From Verrucomicrobiota bacterium (lineage in GTDB: Bacteria; Verrucomicrobiota; Verrucomicrobiia; Limisphaerales; VHDF01): a stretch of 37,957 bases of DNA. Every line of letters begins with the position of its first letter. Positions within the stretch are counted from its first letter, which is position 1. A program made the translations under genes and the position numbers. The notes under the pieces are model-generated. The model saw nothing but the letters and a program-made list of their open reading frames with translations, made no database searches and was not told the DNA's origin. The stretch spans positions 1-37,957 of the forward strand of contig VHDF01000042.1 of assembly GCA_016871495.1 (NCBI GenBank). Reading direction: 5' to 3'. Of the stretch, positions 15,478-24,166 are shown one piece after another.

Positions 15478-16818
15478 ATGATTCCCTTCGCGCTGCGCAC
15501 GCTTGCTCTCTCCTGTCTCCTCGCCGGTTCGGCTCTCGCCGCCGCCGGAGAAAAGCATTGGACACAATTCCGGGGAAATCGCGGGGATGGATCGACTCTC
15601 GCCAACGGCTTGCCCCTTCATTGGAGCGATACCAGGAATATCGCCTGGAAAACGCCGGTTCATGGACGCGCCTGGTCCTCACCCGTGATCTACGATCAAA
15701 CGATCTGGATCACCACCGCGAGTGAGGACGGTCGAGCCCTTTCCCTGTTGTCCGTGAACGGAAAAACAGGAGCGATCGTTTCCGATCGAAAGTTGTTCGA
15801 CGTCGTCCAGCCGCAGTTCGCCCACAAATTCAACACCTACGCCTCCCCCACGCCGGTGGTGGAAAAAGGCTTCGTCTATGTGAGTTTTGGATCGCCTGGC
15901 ATCGCCTGCGTGGACACGAAGTCCGGGCGCGTGGTTTGGGAAAGGCGTGATTTCATTTGCAATCACTTTCGTGGGGCGGGCTCTTCCCCCATCTTGCACG
16001 GAAACTTGCTGATCCATCATTTCGACGGCAGTGATCATCAATTTGTGGCGGCTTTGGACAAGCGCACCGGGAAGACGGTCTGGGAATCCCGGCGTTCCAT
16101 CGACTTTAAGGACTTGGGACCTGACGGGAAACCCGAAGCTGAAGGCGATTGGCGCAAAGCCTATTCCACCCCTCATATCGAGATGCTCAACGGCAAAGCA
16201 CAACTCATCAGTCAAGGCGCCAAAGCCGCTTACGGTTACGATCCGAAGACCGGCCGCGAACTTTGGCGGATCGAGGAACGCACCAGCCACTCCGCCAGCA
16301 GCCGTCCCGCCGTCGGACACGGTTTGATTTTCATCCCTTCTGGATGGTCCACCGGTCAGTTGCTTGCCGTGCGACCGGGCGCCAAGGGTGAAGTTCTCGA
16401 TGTCAACGCCGCGGACGCGGAGCAGCCCCGCGAGGGCTTGAACCTGGTCTGGCGCATCAAACGCAATGTGCCGCGCAAACCTTCCGTCACCCTGGATGGA
16501 GACTTTCTCTACTGGATCGACGACGGCGGCATTGCCGTTTGTGTGGATGCCAAGTCCGGCCAGGAACGCTGGCGCGAACGCATTGGCGGAAATTACTCGG
16601 CCTCGCCCCTTCTGGCGCCCGGCCGGCTCTATTTCTTCAGTGAAGAAGGCAAGGCCACGGTCATCGCCGCCCAACCCCGTTTCGAAAAACTTGCGGAGAA
16701 TTCGCTGCCGGACGGCTTCATGGCTTCCCCTGCCGTCCTCGGCCATGCTCTCATTCTGCGAACCAAGACGGCACTCTACCGCATCGAGGAAGGAGCCAGA
16801 CTCGTTTCAAGGCGCTAA
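15478..16818 (+). CDS. Exported PQQ-like beta-propeller repeat protein
   Basis: This is a secreted, all-beta protein of 446 residues. Its signal peptide (MIPFALRTLALSCLLAGSALA) is followed by HWTQFRGNRGDGS, the standard opening of PQQ-like propeller proteins abundant in planctomycetes and verrucomicrobia. Blade signatures recur: SSPVIYDQTIWI, GIACVDTKSGRVVWERR, VAALDKRTGKTVWESR, YGYDPKTGRELWRIEE, AVCVDAKSGQERWRER. The pattern (A/V)xDxxTGxxxW marks each blade, giving a likely seven- or eight-bladed propeller. No catalytic PQQ-dehydrogenase residues can be assigned, so the fold is more secure than the function. A scaffold, ligand-binding or oxidoreductase role is possible. It lies 95 nt after the glycosyltransferase and may share its transcript. 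Confidence 0.85.
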   Translation: MIPFALRTLALSCLLAGSALAAAGEKHWTQFRGNRGDGSTLANGLPLHWSDTRNIAWKTPVHGRAWSSPVIYDQTIWITTASEDGRALSLLSVNGKTGAIVSDRKLFDVVQPQFAHKFNTYASPTPVVEKGFVYVSFGSPGIACVDTKSGRVVWERRDFICNHFRGAGSSPILHGNLLIHHFDGSDHQFVAALDKRTGKTVWESRRSIDFKDLGPDGKPEAEGDWRKAYSTPHIEMLNGKAQLISQGAKAAYGYDPKTGRELWRIEERTSHSASSRPAVGHGLIFIPSGWSTGQLLAVRPGAKGEVLDVNAADAEQPREGLNLVWRIKRNVPRKPSVTLDGDFLYWIDDGGIAVCVDAKSGQERWRERIGGNYSASPLLAPGRLYFFSEEGKATVIAAQPRFEKLAENSLPDGFMASPAVLGHALILRTKTALYRIEEGARLVSRR

Positions 16819-17039
16819 GGGGATGAGGTCACGCTGCCTTGGTCGGGTTGGAAACCCGGCGCGCCGTTCTTTCCCCGTTGGGTGGAAAGCCGTGCCCCCC
16901 CACGGCTCACCCTGACCCCGGATCGGGCCCGCCTCGGTCTAAACGCGTCCAGGCCAGGGATTCCCAGGAAATTGAACTGCAACTTTAGGTGCAACTTTCT
17001 CCCCTGACGAGTGTTGAACCCGTCAGGCTCATTCCGATC
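16819..17039. other. Interval upstream of the secretion/pilus operon
   Basis: A 7-bp hairpin AGCCGTG/CACGGCT with a C-only loop lies at about 16879-16898, with no T-run. Further on, the direct repeat TGCAACTTT occurs twice, with starts 13 nt apart, near 16977-16998. The operon promoter may lie here. Nothing conclusive was seen. A GTG at 16989 would extend the gspE frame into this interval. Confidence 0.35.
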
Positions 17040-18770
17040 ATGGGATACCGTCCAATCCATCAAGTGTTGTGCGAAGCGGCTCAAGCGACTCCCGAAGAGT
17101 TGCGAGGATGGCAGCGTTCCTGGTCCGCCGCCACGCAAGCCGGCTCGCAGGAAACCCTGCTTGAGTTCATCAGCCGCGAACGCGGAATCTCCGACGAAGC
17201 CATGCTGCAAAAGCTGTCGGCGGTCTTGGGGTGGCCTTATATCGATTTGCCCAAGACCTCCGTGCCGAGCGAAGTACGCGGGAAGATTTCCACCAAAGTC
17301 GCGTTCCAATACGGCGTCCTCCCCACCAGTGCCGAACATGGAGTGCTCAGGGTCGCGGTCAGCCACCCCTTCGATCCGGCCATGATCAACGCGGTCCAAT
17401 TCGACGCCCAAGGTCCCGTCGATTTTGGCCTGGCACCGCGCGTGGAAATCGAAAAAGCCCTCAAGAAATACTACGGCGTCGGCGCCGAAACCCTCGACGA
17501 AATCGAAGAAGACGAACCGATCGAACTGATCGGGGTCTCCGACAAAGAAATCACCGAAGGCGACCAGGAAGCCAGCGTCATCAAGTTCGTCAACCAGATC
17601 ATTTGGGAAGCCTTCAAGGACCGCGCCACCGACATCCATTTCGAACCCGCCGAGGACGAACTCCGCATTCGCTACCGCATCGACGGCATCCTCCATCAAA
17701 CGCCGATGCCCCCCCAGCTCAAGCGCTACCAATCCGCCATCATCTCCCGCATCAAAGTCATGTCGGGCATGAACATCGCGGAGAAGCGCCTGCCTCAGGA
17801 CGGACGCATCAACGTCCGGATCAAAGGCGAAGAGATCGATATCCGCGTGTCCACGGTGCCCACCGTCTATGGCGAAAGCGTTTCCCTGCGGCTGCTGACG
17901 CGCGGCAAGATTTTCTTCGGTCTCGACAAACTTGGATTTTCGGGCGGCGAGGAAACTGCCATTCGCGACATCATCGTGAAACCGCATGGCATCATGCTGG
18001 TAACCGGGCCCACCGGATCCGGCAAATCCACCTCGCTCTACGCGTTCCTCAGCACGATCAACTCCGTGACCAAACGGATCATTACCATCGAGGAACCGGT
18101 TGAATACGAACTCAAAGGCATCAACCAGATCGCGGTCCGCTCGGACATCGGGCTCACCTTCGCCGTCGGGTTGCGGCATATTCTCCGCCAGGATCCCAAC
18201 GTCATCATGGTCGGCGAAATCCGCGATCTCGAAACCGCCGAGATCGCCATTCGCGCCGCGTTGACCGGCCATTTGGTCTTTTCCACGCTGCATACCAATG
18301 ACGCACCCAGCGCCTTCACCCGGTTGATCGACATGGGGATCGAACCGTTCCTCGTCGCGTCCTCTGTCGAAGCCGTCATGGCCCAACGCCTGGTCCGCAC
18401 GATCTGTCCCCACTGCAAAACCGAACAAAAAGTGGAACCGGACTATCTCATGCGCGTCGGCTTCCCCCCGGAAGAAATGCCGACCGCGAAGTTTTACCGG
18501 GGGACAGGCTGCGACGAATGCCGCCTGCTGGGCTATCAGGGCCGCACCGGCATCCACGAGCTTCTCGTGGTGACCGAGACCATCCGCCCGCTCATCATGA
18601 ACCGGGCGCCCGCCACCACCATCGCCAACCGCGCCATCGATCAAGGCATGCGCTCTCTCCGTCACGACGGATGGAGGAAGGTGCAACTGGGACAAACCAC
18701 CATCGAGGAAGTCATCCGCGTCACCCAAAGTGAGGAACACATGGCCTCGCTGGTGGACGACAAAAGCTGA
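17040..18770 (+). CDS. gspE: GspE/PilB-type secretion ATPase
   Basis: This is the cytoplasmic hexameric ATPase that powers pseudopilus or pilus assembly in type II secretion and type IV pilus machines. Numbered from the ATG at 17040 (576 residues), it has a GspE N-terminal domain (about 30-130), then the motor. Walker A GPTGSGKST is at 323-331, the Asp box is around TIEEPVEYEL, Walker B is VIMVGEIRDLETAE (about 387-400), and the His box is TGHLVFSTLHTND. A zinc-finger insert with two CxxC pairs (CPHC at about 455 and CDEC at about 491) is intact, which is typical of GspE/PilB and absent from PilT. An in-frame GTG at 16989 could add 17 residues. The ATG is preferred for codon choice only, since no strong Shine-Dalgarno motif supports either. 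It is first of four co-directional genes, with 5 nt to the next. Confidence 0.93.
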   Translation: MGYRPIHQVLCEAAQATPEELRGWQRSWSAATQAGSQETLLEFISRERGISDEAMLQKLSAVLGWPYIDLPKTSVPSEVRGKISTKVAFQYGVLPTSAEHGVLRVAVSHPFDPAMINAVQFDAQGPVDFGLAPRVEIEKALKKYYGVGAETLDEIEEDEPIELIGVSDKEITEGDQEASVIKFVNQIIWEAFKDRATDIHFEPAEDELRIRYRIDGILHQTPMPPQLKRYQSAIISRIKVMSGMNIAEKRLPQDGRINVRIKGEEIDIRVSTVPTVYGESVSLRLLTRGKIFFGLDKLGFSGGEETAIRDIIVKPHGIMLVTGPTGSGKSTSLYAFLSTINSVTKRIITIEEPVEYELKGINQIAVRSDIGLTFAVGLRHILRQDPNVIMVGEIRDLETAEIAIRAALTGHLVFSTLHTNDAPSAFTRLIDMGIEPFLVASSVEAVMAQRLVRTICPHCKTEQKVEPDYLMRVGFPPEEMPTAKFYRGTGCDECRLLGYQGRTGIHELLVVTETIRPLIMNRAPATTIANRAIDQGMRSLRHDGWRKVQLGQTTIEEVIRVTQSEEHMASLVDDKS

Positions 18771-18775
18771 CACGC

Positions 18776-20164
18776 ATGGCCTCTTCCCGCTGGAATTCCT
18801 GCAACGTTCTGCGCACCTCCGCGGAAGGACGCCATTTGTGGCGATTTCAGCCCCGCCAGGGGGGCTGGCGCGCCGTCGGCGAACACAAAGCACTCGCCTC
18901 CGAACCCCTCCCCGCGCGCGTGCTCGCCAAAGATTGGCGGGAACTCTGGCAGTCGAAACTGAACATCGCGTGGCTGCCCGCCGACCGGCTCTCGCTCCGC
19001 GTGTTGCACCTGCCCAAGTGCGACCCGTCCGAACTCCGATCCATGGTCGAATTGCAGGTCGAGAAGCTCTCGCCCATGCCGCTCAACCAGGCGGTTTGGA
19101 CCATGGAGTCGCTCCCCCATCCCGATCCCGCCACGCAAACCGTCCTCGTGGCCGTCGCGGAACGCAAAGCCGTCGAAGACTTTCTGGGAGGGCTCGAGCG
19201 CGATGGCTTCTACGCCGACCGCCTCGAATGGCCCCTGCTCCATCAACTGGCCAAACTCGAATTCAACGAGAATGGCGCCACGGTGATCATCGAGCCCCAA
19301 GGTCTGTCCACCGGGTGCCTCGTGGTCTGGACCGTGGACGGTGTCCTGCAGGACGTCAGTTGGGTGACCGTGCAGGGTGGACCCGACCGGGCTTCGGTCG
19401 TGGCGGCGCATCTGCTGCGCACGGCCTGGGCTGGAGAATTCCAAGGCTGGCTGACCGTCAAGCCGGCTTGGCGGCTGATCGCGCCGAAATCCGCGCTCGC
19501 GGCCTGGTCCGATGCCTTGTCGAAGGAGCTTCACGAAACCCTTTCGACCGAAACCTGGCCGGAAGCCCGCGAGATCGCCGCCTTGAATGCCACCCGCGCG
19601 GCATCGGGGGAGAGTCAATCCAACTTCCTGCCCCCGGAACACGCCTCGCGTTATCGGCAATTGTTCATCGACCGTCTTTGGATGCGCGCCCTCGGAGGCG
19701 CGCTTTCCCTGCTCATCATGGGCACCGTCGCTTATTTTGTCGCCCTCGAATATCGGAAGCTTCAATACCGGAAACTCGACCGCCAAGCCTCGTCCATGAG
19801 CCAGGGCTACACCAACGCACTCCAGCTCGCCGCCAAGATCAAAGTGTTGCAAGACCAGGCGGATCTTCGCTTCGCCGCGCTCGACTGCTGGCGGGCGGTC
19901 TCGGAACTGCTGCCCGCAGAGTTGACGCTCACTTCATTTGATTTCTCTCGCGGACGCGTCCTCACGCTCTACGGCACTGCCCCCACCGATCAGCAGGGCC
20001 GAATCACCGAGTTCAATGCCTCCCTCGCGAAGGCGGGTTATGAGGACACTCTTTTGTTCAGCCGGGTTAATCCCGCGCGCATTTCGCCTCTGAGCGGGGC
20101 GCAAAGCGGCACGGCGCAGTGGAGTTTCGACTGCGAAATTCGCCGTCCGGAGGGCATGGAATGA
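18776..20164 (+). CDS. GspL- or PilM-PilN-like fusion protein of the secretion/pilus inner-membrane platform
   Basis: The 462-residue protein starts 5 nt after gspE. The N-terminal ~290 residues are cytoplasmic and resemble the actin-like GspL/PilM fold: LPKCDPSELRSMVELQVEKL (about 79-98) is the usual 'squeeze' segment, and later segments (TVLVAVAERKAVEDFL) match it. A single membrane span follows at about 304-323 (ALGGALSLLIMGTVAYFVAL). A coiled, then ferredoxin-like periplasmic domain comes after it, resembling PilN or the GspL C-terminus (LLPAELTLTSFDFSRGRVLTLYGTA). The arrangement equals GspL, or PilM fused to PilN. It should bind GspE in the cytoplasm and the PilO/GspM-like neighbour in the periplasm. 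Its stop overlaps the next start as ATGA. Family assignment rests on architecture and position more than on strong motifs. Confidence 0.75.
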   Translation: MASSRWNSCNVLRTSAEGRHLWRFQPRQGGWRAVGEHKALASEPLPARVLAKDWRELWQSKLNIAWLPADRLSLRVLHLPKCDPSELRSMVELQVEKLSPMPLNQAVWTMESLPHPDPATQTVLVAVAERKAVEDFLGGLERDGFYADRLEWPLLHQLAKLEFNENGATVIIEPQGLSTGCLVVWTVDGVLQDVSWVTVQGGPDRASVVAAHLLRTAWAGEFQGWLTVKPAWRLIAPKSALAAWSDALSKELHETLSTETWPEAREIAALNATRAASGESQSNFLPPEHASRYRQLFIDRLWMRALGGALSLLIMGTVAYFVALEYRKLQYRKLDRQASSMSQGYTNALQLAAKIKVLQDQADLRFAALDCWRAVSELLPAELTLTSFDFSRGRVLTLYGTAPTDQQGRITEFNASLAKAGYEDTLLFSRVNPARISPLSGAQSGTAQWSFDCEIRRPEGME

Positions 20165-20820
20165 CAGGTTACCTCGAACGGCTTGGACTCACCCCGCAGG
20201 AGCGCCGCTTGGTGGTGGCGGTTTTCCTCGCCTTGTTCGGCGTGCTCTACTTCTGGCTCGTCTGGCCTCGCTTCGCCGACTGGAACAAGTTCGGCGCCGA
20301 CATGAAAAAGGCCGAGGCGCTCATCCAGCAATACAAGACCGAAATCGACCGCACGACCGAATACCAATCCAAGCTGTCGAAACTGGAAGGTGAAGGTGCC
20401 GCCGTCCTCCCCGAAGAGCAGGCGAACGAACTCCAGCGCATCATCCAAACCCAAGCCTCTGCCAGCCAGGTGTTCACGACTGGGATCACGCCGGTCGGAA
20501 CGGGTTCCGTGAAGCAGAACGCCGCGAGCCAGTTTTTCGAGGAACAAGCGATGCTCGTCCGATTCGCCACCGGCGACAGCGAGCTCATCAATTTTCTGGT
20601 CTCCTTGGGTTCAGGCAACTCCTTGATCCGCGTGCGGGATCTCTCCATGAAGCCTGACCCTTCCCAAACCAAATTGCAGGGTCAGTCCACGGTGGTGGCC
20701 AGTTACCAGAAAAAAGTCATGACCAAGCCGGCCCTCAAGCCCGCCGCCCAACTTCCGGGATCCAGTGCCCCCAAGGCCGCCCCGACCAACCGTCCCGCCT
20801 CGAAACCGGCGAGGCCATAA
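20161..20820 (+). CDS. PilO/GspM-like inner-membrane platform protein
   Basis: This is a bitopic inner-membrane protein of 219 residues, from the ATG at 20161 that overlaps the upstream stop (ATGA). It has a short cytoplasmic N-terminus, one membrane span at about 16-35 (RLVVAVFLALFGVLYFWLVW), a coiled-coil stretch (about 45-80, Lys/Glu/Gln-rich), a small alpha/beta periplasmic domain, and a Pro/Ala/Lys-rich tail (about 190-219). This is the layout of PilO and GspM, which dimerise with PilN/GspL to form the assembly platform. The frame is also open to an ATG at 20119, inside the upstream gene, but the ATGA overlap and membrane topology favour 20161. Sequence motifs in this family are weak, so position in the operon carries much of the call. 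Confidence 0.75.
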   Translation: MTGYLERLGLTPQERRLVVAVFLALFGVLYFWLVWPRFADWNKFGADMKKAEALIQQYKTEIDRTTEYQSKLSKLEGEGAAVLPEEQANELQRIIQTQASASQVFTTGITPVGTGSVKQNAASQFFEEQAMLVRFATGDSELINFLVSLGSGNSLIRVRDLSMKPDPSQTKLQGQSTVVASYQKKVMTKPALKPAAQLPGSSAPKAAPTNRPASKPARP

Positions 20821-20844
20821 TCCCGCCCACTCGCGCCATCTCCC

Positions 20845-23271
20845 ATGAACTCTCGATTGATCATCCCCACCCTTGGAATCCTGGCCTTTCTCGTCTGGGC
20901 CGCCACCGCACAGAACAATCCGCCGACCGCGGCGCCCGCCGCGGCCAACCCCTCCCCGGCCGCCACCGCGCCCACCACGCCTGCCCCCAATGCTCCCGCT
21001 CTGCCGGGCTTGCCCGAAAGGCCCGCCCGTGTCACCGCGCGCCCCGCTCCAGCCACGCCTTCCACCAACGCCCCTGCCGCCTCCCCACTTGGTACCGCCG
21101 CGGCTCCCGGAACCCGCCCCTCGCTCTTCCCCCCTGTGCCCGGCCAGACCACCGCGACTCCCGCCAACACCAACCAACCGGTGGTCATCCGTCCCGGCAC
21201 CGCGGTGGCCGGATCGGTTCCCGGCGCTGCCGGCGCCGACGACGGCACCGATCCCGCACTGGAGCCCGGCACGGTTCAGATCAGACCGCGTTCAGGCTCC
21301 CGCCTGAACATGGAGGATCTCATGAAGGGCTTCAGCTGGTCCGGCGCTCCCATCGATCAAGTTCTCGATTACTATGCCCAACTTACCGGCCGCACCGTTT
21401 TGCGCCCCTCCAGCCTGACCGGCACCGTCACCATCAAAACTCACAACGACCTCACCCGCCGCGAGGCGATCGAGGCCTTGGACAGCGTGCTGGCCTTGAA
21501 CGGCATCACCATGATCAACCGCGGCGAGCGCTTCGTCAAAGCGGTCCAGCAGCAGCAAGCCGGTCAGGAAGCCGCCGCCTTCTCCAACGTCAATGAGAAG
21601 GACCTGCCTGAAGCCGAGCAGTACACAACCCAAATCGTTCAACTCAAGAACGCCAAGCCCAGCGAAGTCGTCCAGGCCCTCACTCCCTTCGCCAAAAATC
21701 CCACCGGCATCGTCGGGATCGATTCCAGCCAGATCATCGTGCTGCGGGATTACGCCGCCAATGTCAAACGCATGCTGGAGGTGCTCAAGAGAATCGACGT
21801 GGTGCCCGAGATGGATTACCAACTCGAAGTCATCCCCATCAAATACGGGAAGGTCGAGGACATTTACAACACCATGAGCAGCCTCATCGGCGGCGGGGGC
21901 GGCGCTGTCGGTTCTTCCACCCGCAGCACACGATCCACCGCCACGACGGGAGGACGGGGTGGCGCGGCCTTCGGAACCGCCGCCCTGCAGCAACAGCGCA
22001 CCGCCTTGCAGCCCAACCAACCCGTCGCCCAACCCAATCAATCGAGCTTCCAAGACCGGCTCAATCGCCTGGTGAATCGGGCCTCCGGCGGAAACGAAGC
22101 TCAGTTGCTCACCGACGCCAAAATCATTCCTGACGAGCGATCCAATTCGCTGATCGTGTTCGCCAATAAACAAGATCTCAAAATGATCACCAACATCGTG
22201 GCCAAGGTCGATGTCGCCCTGGCCCAGGTCATGATCGAAGCCATCGTTCTCGAAGTCACGCTCGGCGACAACCGCAACATGGGCGTCAGCTATTTGCAGC
22301 GTCCGCAGTCGTCCGGACAGTTCAGCGGCGCCGGAGGCGTCAATAACGGCCAGACTTTCATCAATCCCAAAAGCTTCCTCACCGCGGCCACCTCCAACGC
22401 CCCCTCGGGGCCCGCCGGCATTGGAGCCCTGCCCTCGGGTTTCTCCTACTTCGGAGTCTTCGGCAACGAGTTCGATGTCGCCGTCACCGCCATTGCCGGC
22501 GACAGCACCGTCAACGTCATGTCCCGGCCCCGCATCGTCACCTCCCACGCCGTTCCCGGAAGCTTCTTCGTCGGGGACACCGTTCCCTACATCACCGGCA
22601 CGAGCTACGGCTACGGTGGCTTCGGCGACTCGTTTGGCGGCAACCGCTCCACCTACACCCAGCTCAGCGTCGGCATTCAACTCGATGTCACGCCGTTCAT
22701 CACGCCGGATGGACTCGTGGTCATGGAGCTGCAACAGAACATCGAGCAACTCGGCACCACCGTGAAAATTGACAACAACGACGTGCCCACCACGGTCCGC
22801 CGCACCGCCAATGCCACCATCTCCGTCCGCGATCGCGACACCATCATGCTCGGCGGTTTCATCAACTCCAACAAAACCAAAAGCTCATCCGGCGTGCCCG
22901 GCCTCATGAGAGTTCCGGTCCTCGGCAACCTCTTCAAAAGCAAATCCGACAACAACAAACGCGTCGAGTTGATCGTCCTCATGCGCCCTCTGGTGCTGCA
23001 ATCGCCCAAAGACGCCGCCGTCCTCGCCCGCGAAGAACTCGAGAAACTCCCCGGCGTGCGCCGCGCGCAAGTCGATTGGGAAAAGGAAGAACAGACCCGC
23101 ACGGACAAAGCGAACAAGGAAATCAAAGACAAACGGTCGAAGAACAAGCAATCCGGCAACGTGCCCAAGGATCTGCTGTTCGATCAACCCGCCCCGACAT
23201 CCCCGGCCGAACTTCCTCCACCTGCGCCCGAAACCAAACCGCCCGCCGCTCCCGAATCGACCAAGCCGTAA
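20845..23271 (+). CDS. gspD: Type II/IV secretin
   Basis: This is the outer-membrane secretin that forms the exit channel, 808 residues. A signal peptide (MNSRLIIPTLGILAFLVWAATA) precedes about 135 residues very rich in Pro, Ala and Thr. Next come ring-building N domains: a GFSWSGAPIDQVLDYYAQLT segment near 160, TQIVQLKNAKPSEVVQALTPF at about 258, and LEVIPIKYGKVEDIYNTMSS at about 330. A Gly/Ser/Thr- and Gln/Asn-rich insert is followed by AKIIPDERSNSLIVFAN. The secretin core has VMSRPRIVTSHAVPGSFFVG, a Gly/Tyr-rich gate region, and the signature GVPGLMRVPVLGNLFKS. After the core comes a Lys/Glu-rich then Pro-rich tail of about 80 residues. It is the last gene of the module, 24 nt after the PilO-like gene. 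Pseudopilin and GspF-like genes are not in the window. Confidence 0.93.
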   Translation: MNSRLIIPTLGILAFLVWAATAQNNPPTAAPAAANPSPAATAPTTPAPNAPALPGLPERPARVTARPAPATPSTNAPAASPLGTAAAPGTRPSLFPPVPGQTTATPANTNQPVVIRPGTAVAGSVPGAAGADDGTDPALEPGTVQIRPRSGSRLNMEDLMKGFSWSGAPIDQVLDYYAQLTGRTVLRPSSLTGTVTIKTHNDLTRREAIEALDSVLALNGITMINRGERFVKAVQQQQAGQEAAAFSNVNEKDLPEAEQYTTQIVQLKNAKPSEVVQALTPFAKNPTGIVGIDSSQIIVLRDYAANVKRMLEVLKRIDVVPEMDYQLEVIPIKYGKVEDIYNTMSSLIGGGGGAVGSSTRSTRSTATTGGRGGAAFGTAALQQQRTALQPNQPVAQPNQSSFQDRLNRLVNRASGGNEAQLLTDAKIIPDERSNSLIVFANKQDLKMITNIVAKVDVALAQVMIEAIVLEVTLGDNRNMGVSYLQRPQSSGQFSGAGGVNNGQTFINPKSFLTAATSNAPSGPAGIGALPSGFSYFGVFGNEFDVAVTAIAGDSTVNVMSRPRIVTSHAVPGSFFVGDTVPYITGTSYGYGGFGDSFGGNRSTYTQLSVGIQLDVTPFITPDGLVVMELQQNIEQLGTTVKIDNNDVPTTVRRTANATISVRDRDTIMLGGFINSNKTKSSSGVPGLMRVPVLGNLFKSKSDNNKRVELIVLMRPLVLQSPKDAAVLAREELEKLPGVRRAQVDWEKEEQTRTDKANKEIKDKRSKNKQSGNVPKDLLFDQPAPTSPAELPPPAPETKPPAAPESTKP

Positions 23272-23399
23272 CCCGTCCCGAGGCGGCCCTTGTCCCTGCA
23301 ACGGACCTTTGCTAGATTGTCGGCGCTCGACACGCTCCAGGGACGCGGAACGACTCCGCCCTCCCCGGGACGAGTCCGGGCTTGAACTGAAACTCGATT

Positions 23400-24017
23400 A
23401 TGCCACACGAACTCCCTGCCCTGCCCTACGCCCACGACGCTCTCGAACCCCATATCGACAAAGCCACCATGGAAATCCATCACGGAAAGCACCACAACGC
23501 TTACGTGACCAATCTCAACAAGGCTTTGACGGGCAACGCCGCCCTCGAAGCCATGCCGATCGAGGACTTGATCAAGAACCTGGGCTCCGTGCCTGATGCC
23601 ACTCGCGGACCGGTCCGCAACAACGGCGGCGGCCACTACAACCACGCCCTGTTCTGGAAACTGATGAGCCCTGGCGCGGGCGGCGCGCCGTCCGGACCGC
23701 TGGCCGCGGACCTCCAGGCCGCCTTTGGAAGTTTCGAGGCCTTCAAGGAGAAATTCGAAGCCGGCGGCGTCGGCCGCTTCGGAAGCGGCTGGGTCTGGTT
23801 GATCGTCAACAAGTCCGGAAAACTCGAAATCGTCTCCACCCCCAACCAGGATAATCCGGTCATGGACGGTACCGGACGGCCCATCCTTGGCTGCGATGTG
23901 TGGGAACACGCCTACTACTTGAAGTACCAGAATCGCCGGCCCGACTATCTCAAGGCGTTCTGGAATGTGGTGAATTGGAACGAAGTGGCCCGTCTCTACG
24001 CTCAAGCCAAAGGCTGA
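23400..24017 (+). CDS. sodA: Superoxide dismutase, Mn-type of the Fe/Mn family
   Basis: It converts superoxide to hydrogen peroxide and oxygen. The 205-residue protein has all four metal ligands: His27 (EIHHGKHH), His82 ([11 protein letters not shown]), Asp166 and His170 ([18 protein letters not shown]). Metal-type markers favour manganese: Gly at the position before the HYNH block where Fe enzymes carry Gln, and Gln150 in TPNQDNP, where Mn enzymes carry the second-sphere Gln. The CDVWEH segment has Cys where E. coli SodA has Leu. Cambialistic use of Fe cannot be excluded. There is no signal peptide, so it is cytoplasmic. It is probably monocistronic, with an interval of 128 nt upstream and a strong intrinsic terminator 30 nt downstream. 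Confidence 0.93.
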   Translation: MPHELPALPYAHDALEPHIDKATMEIHHGKHHNAYVTNLNKALTGNAALEAMPIEDLIKNLGSVPDATRGPVRNNGGGHYNHALFWKLMSPGAGGAPSGPLAADLQAAFGSFEAFKEKFEAGGVGRFGSGWVWLIVNKSGKLEIVSTPNQDNPVMDGTGRPILGCDVWEHAYYLKYQNRRPDYLKAFWNVVNWNEVARLYAQAKG

Positions 24018-24047
24018 GAGAGGGCTTTACCCTGCGAAATCCCCACC

Positions 24048-24083
24048 ACGCCGTCCGAAGCACACGGACGGCGTTCTTTTTTT
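24048..24083 (+). terminator. Intrinsic terminator of the superoxide dismutase gene
   Basis: A perfect 10-bp stem, ACGCCGTCCG (24048-24057) with CGGACGGCGT (24065-24074), encloses a 7-nt loop and runs into TTCTTTTTTT. The tail exists only on the plus strand, so it serves the plus-strand gene and not the minus-strand locus on the right. Confidence 0.92.
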
Positions 24084-24166
24084 GGAGCCGGCCTTCCGGC
24101 CGAACGCCGAGTTCCAGCAGCGACGATTCACATCGGCTCACTCGGAGCCACCCTCCGGGCATCCGG

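Noticed and set aside
14498-15682. Upstream half of an 883-codon minus-strand open frame that runs in phase with the M28 peptidase
   Set aside because: It is antisense to the clearly recognisable glycosyltransferase and the start of the propeller gene, encodes no recognisable domain and would put a signal peptide in mid-protein. High GC content explains the missing stops.
16815-18893. 692-codon minus-strand open frame
   Set aside because: It is the antisense shadow of the gspE gene, composed of Asp/Gly/Val-rich low-information sequence with no family motifs.
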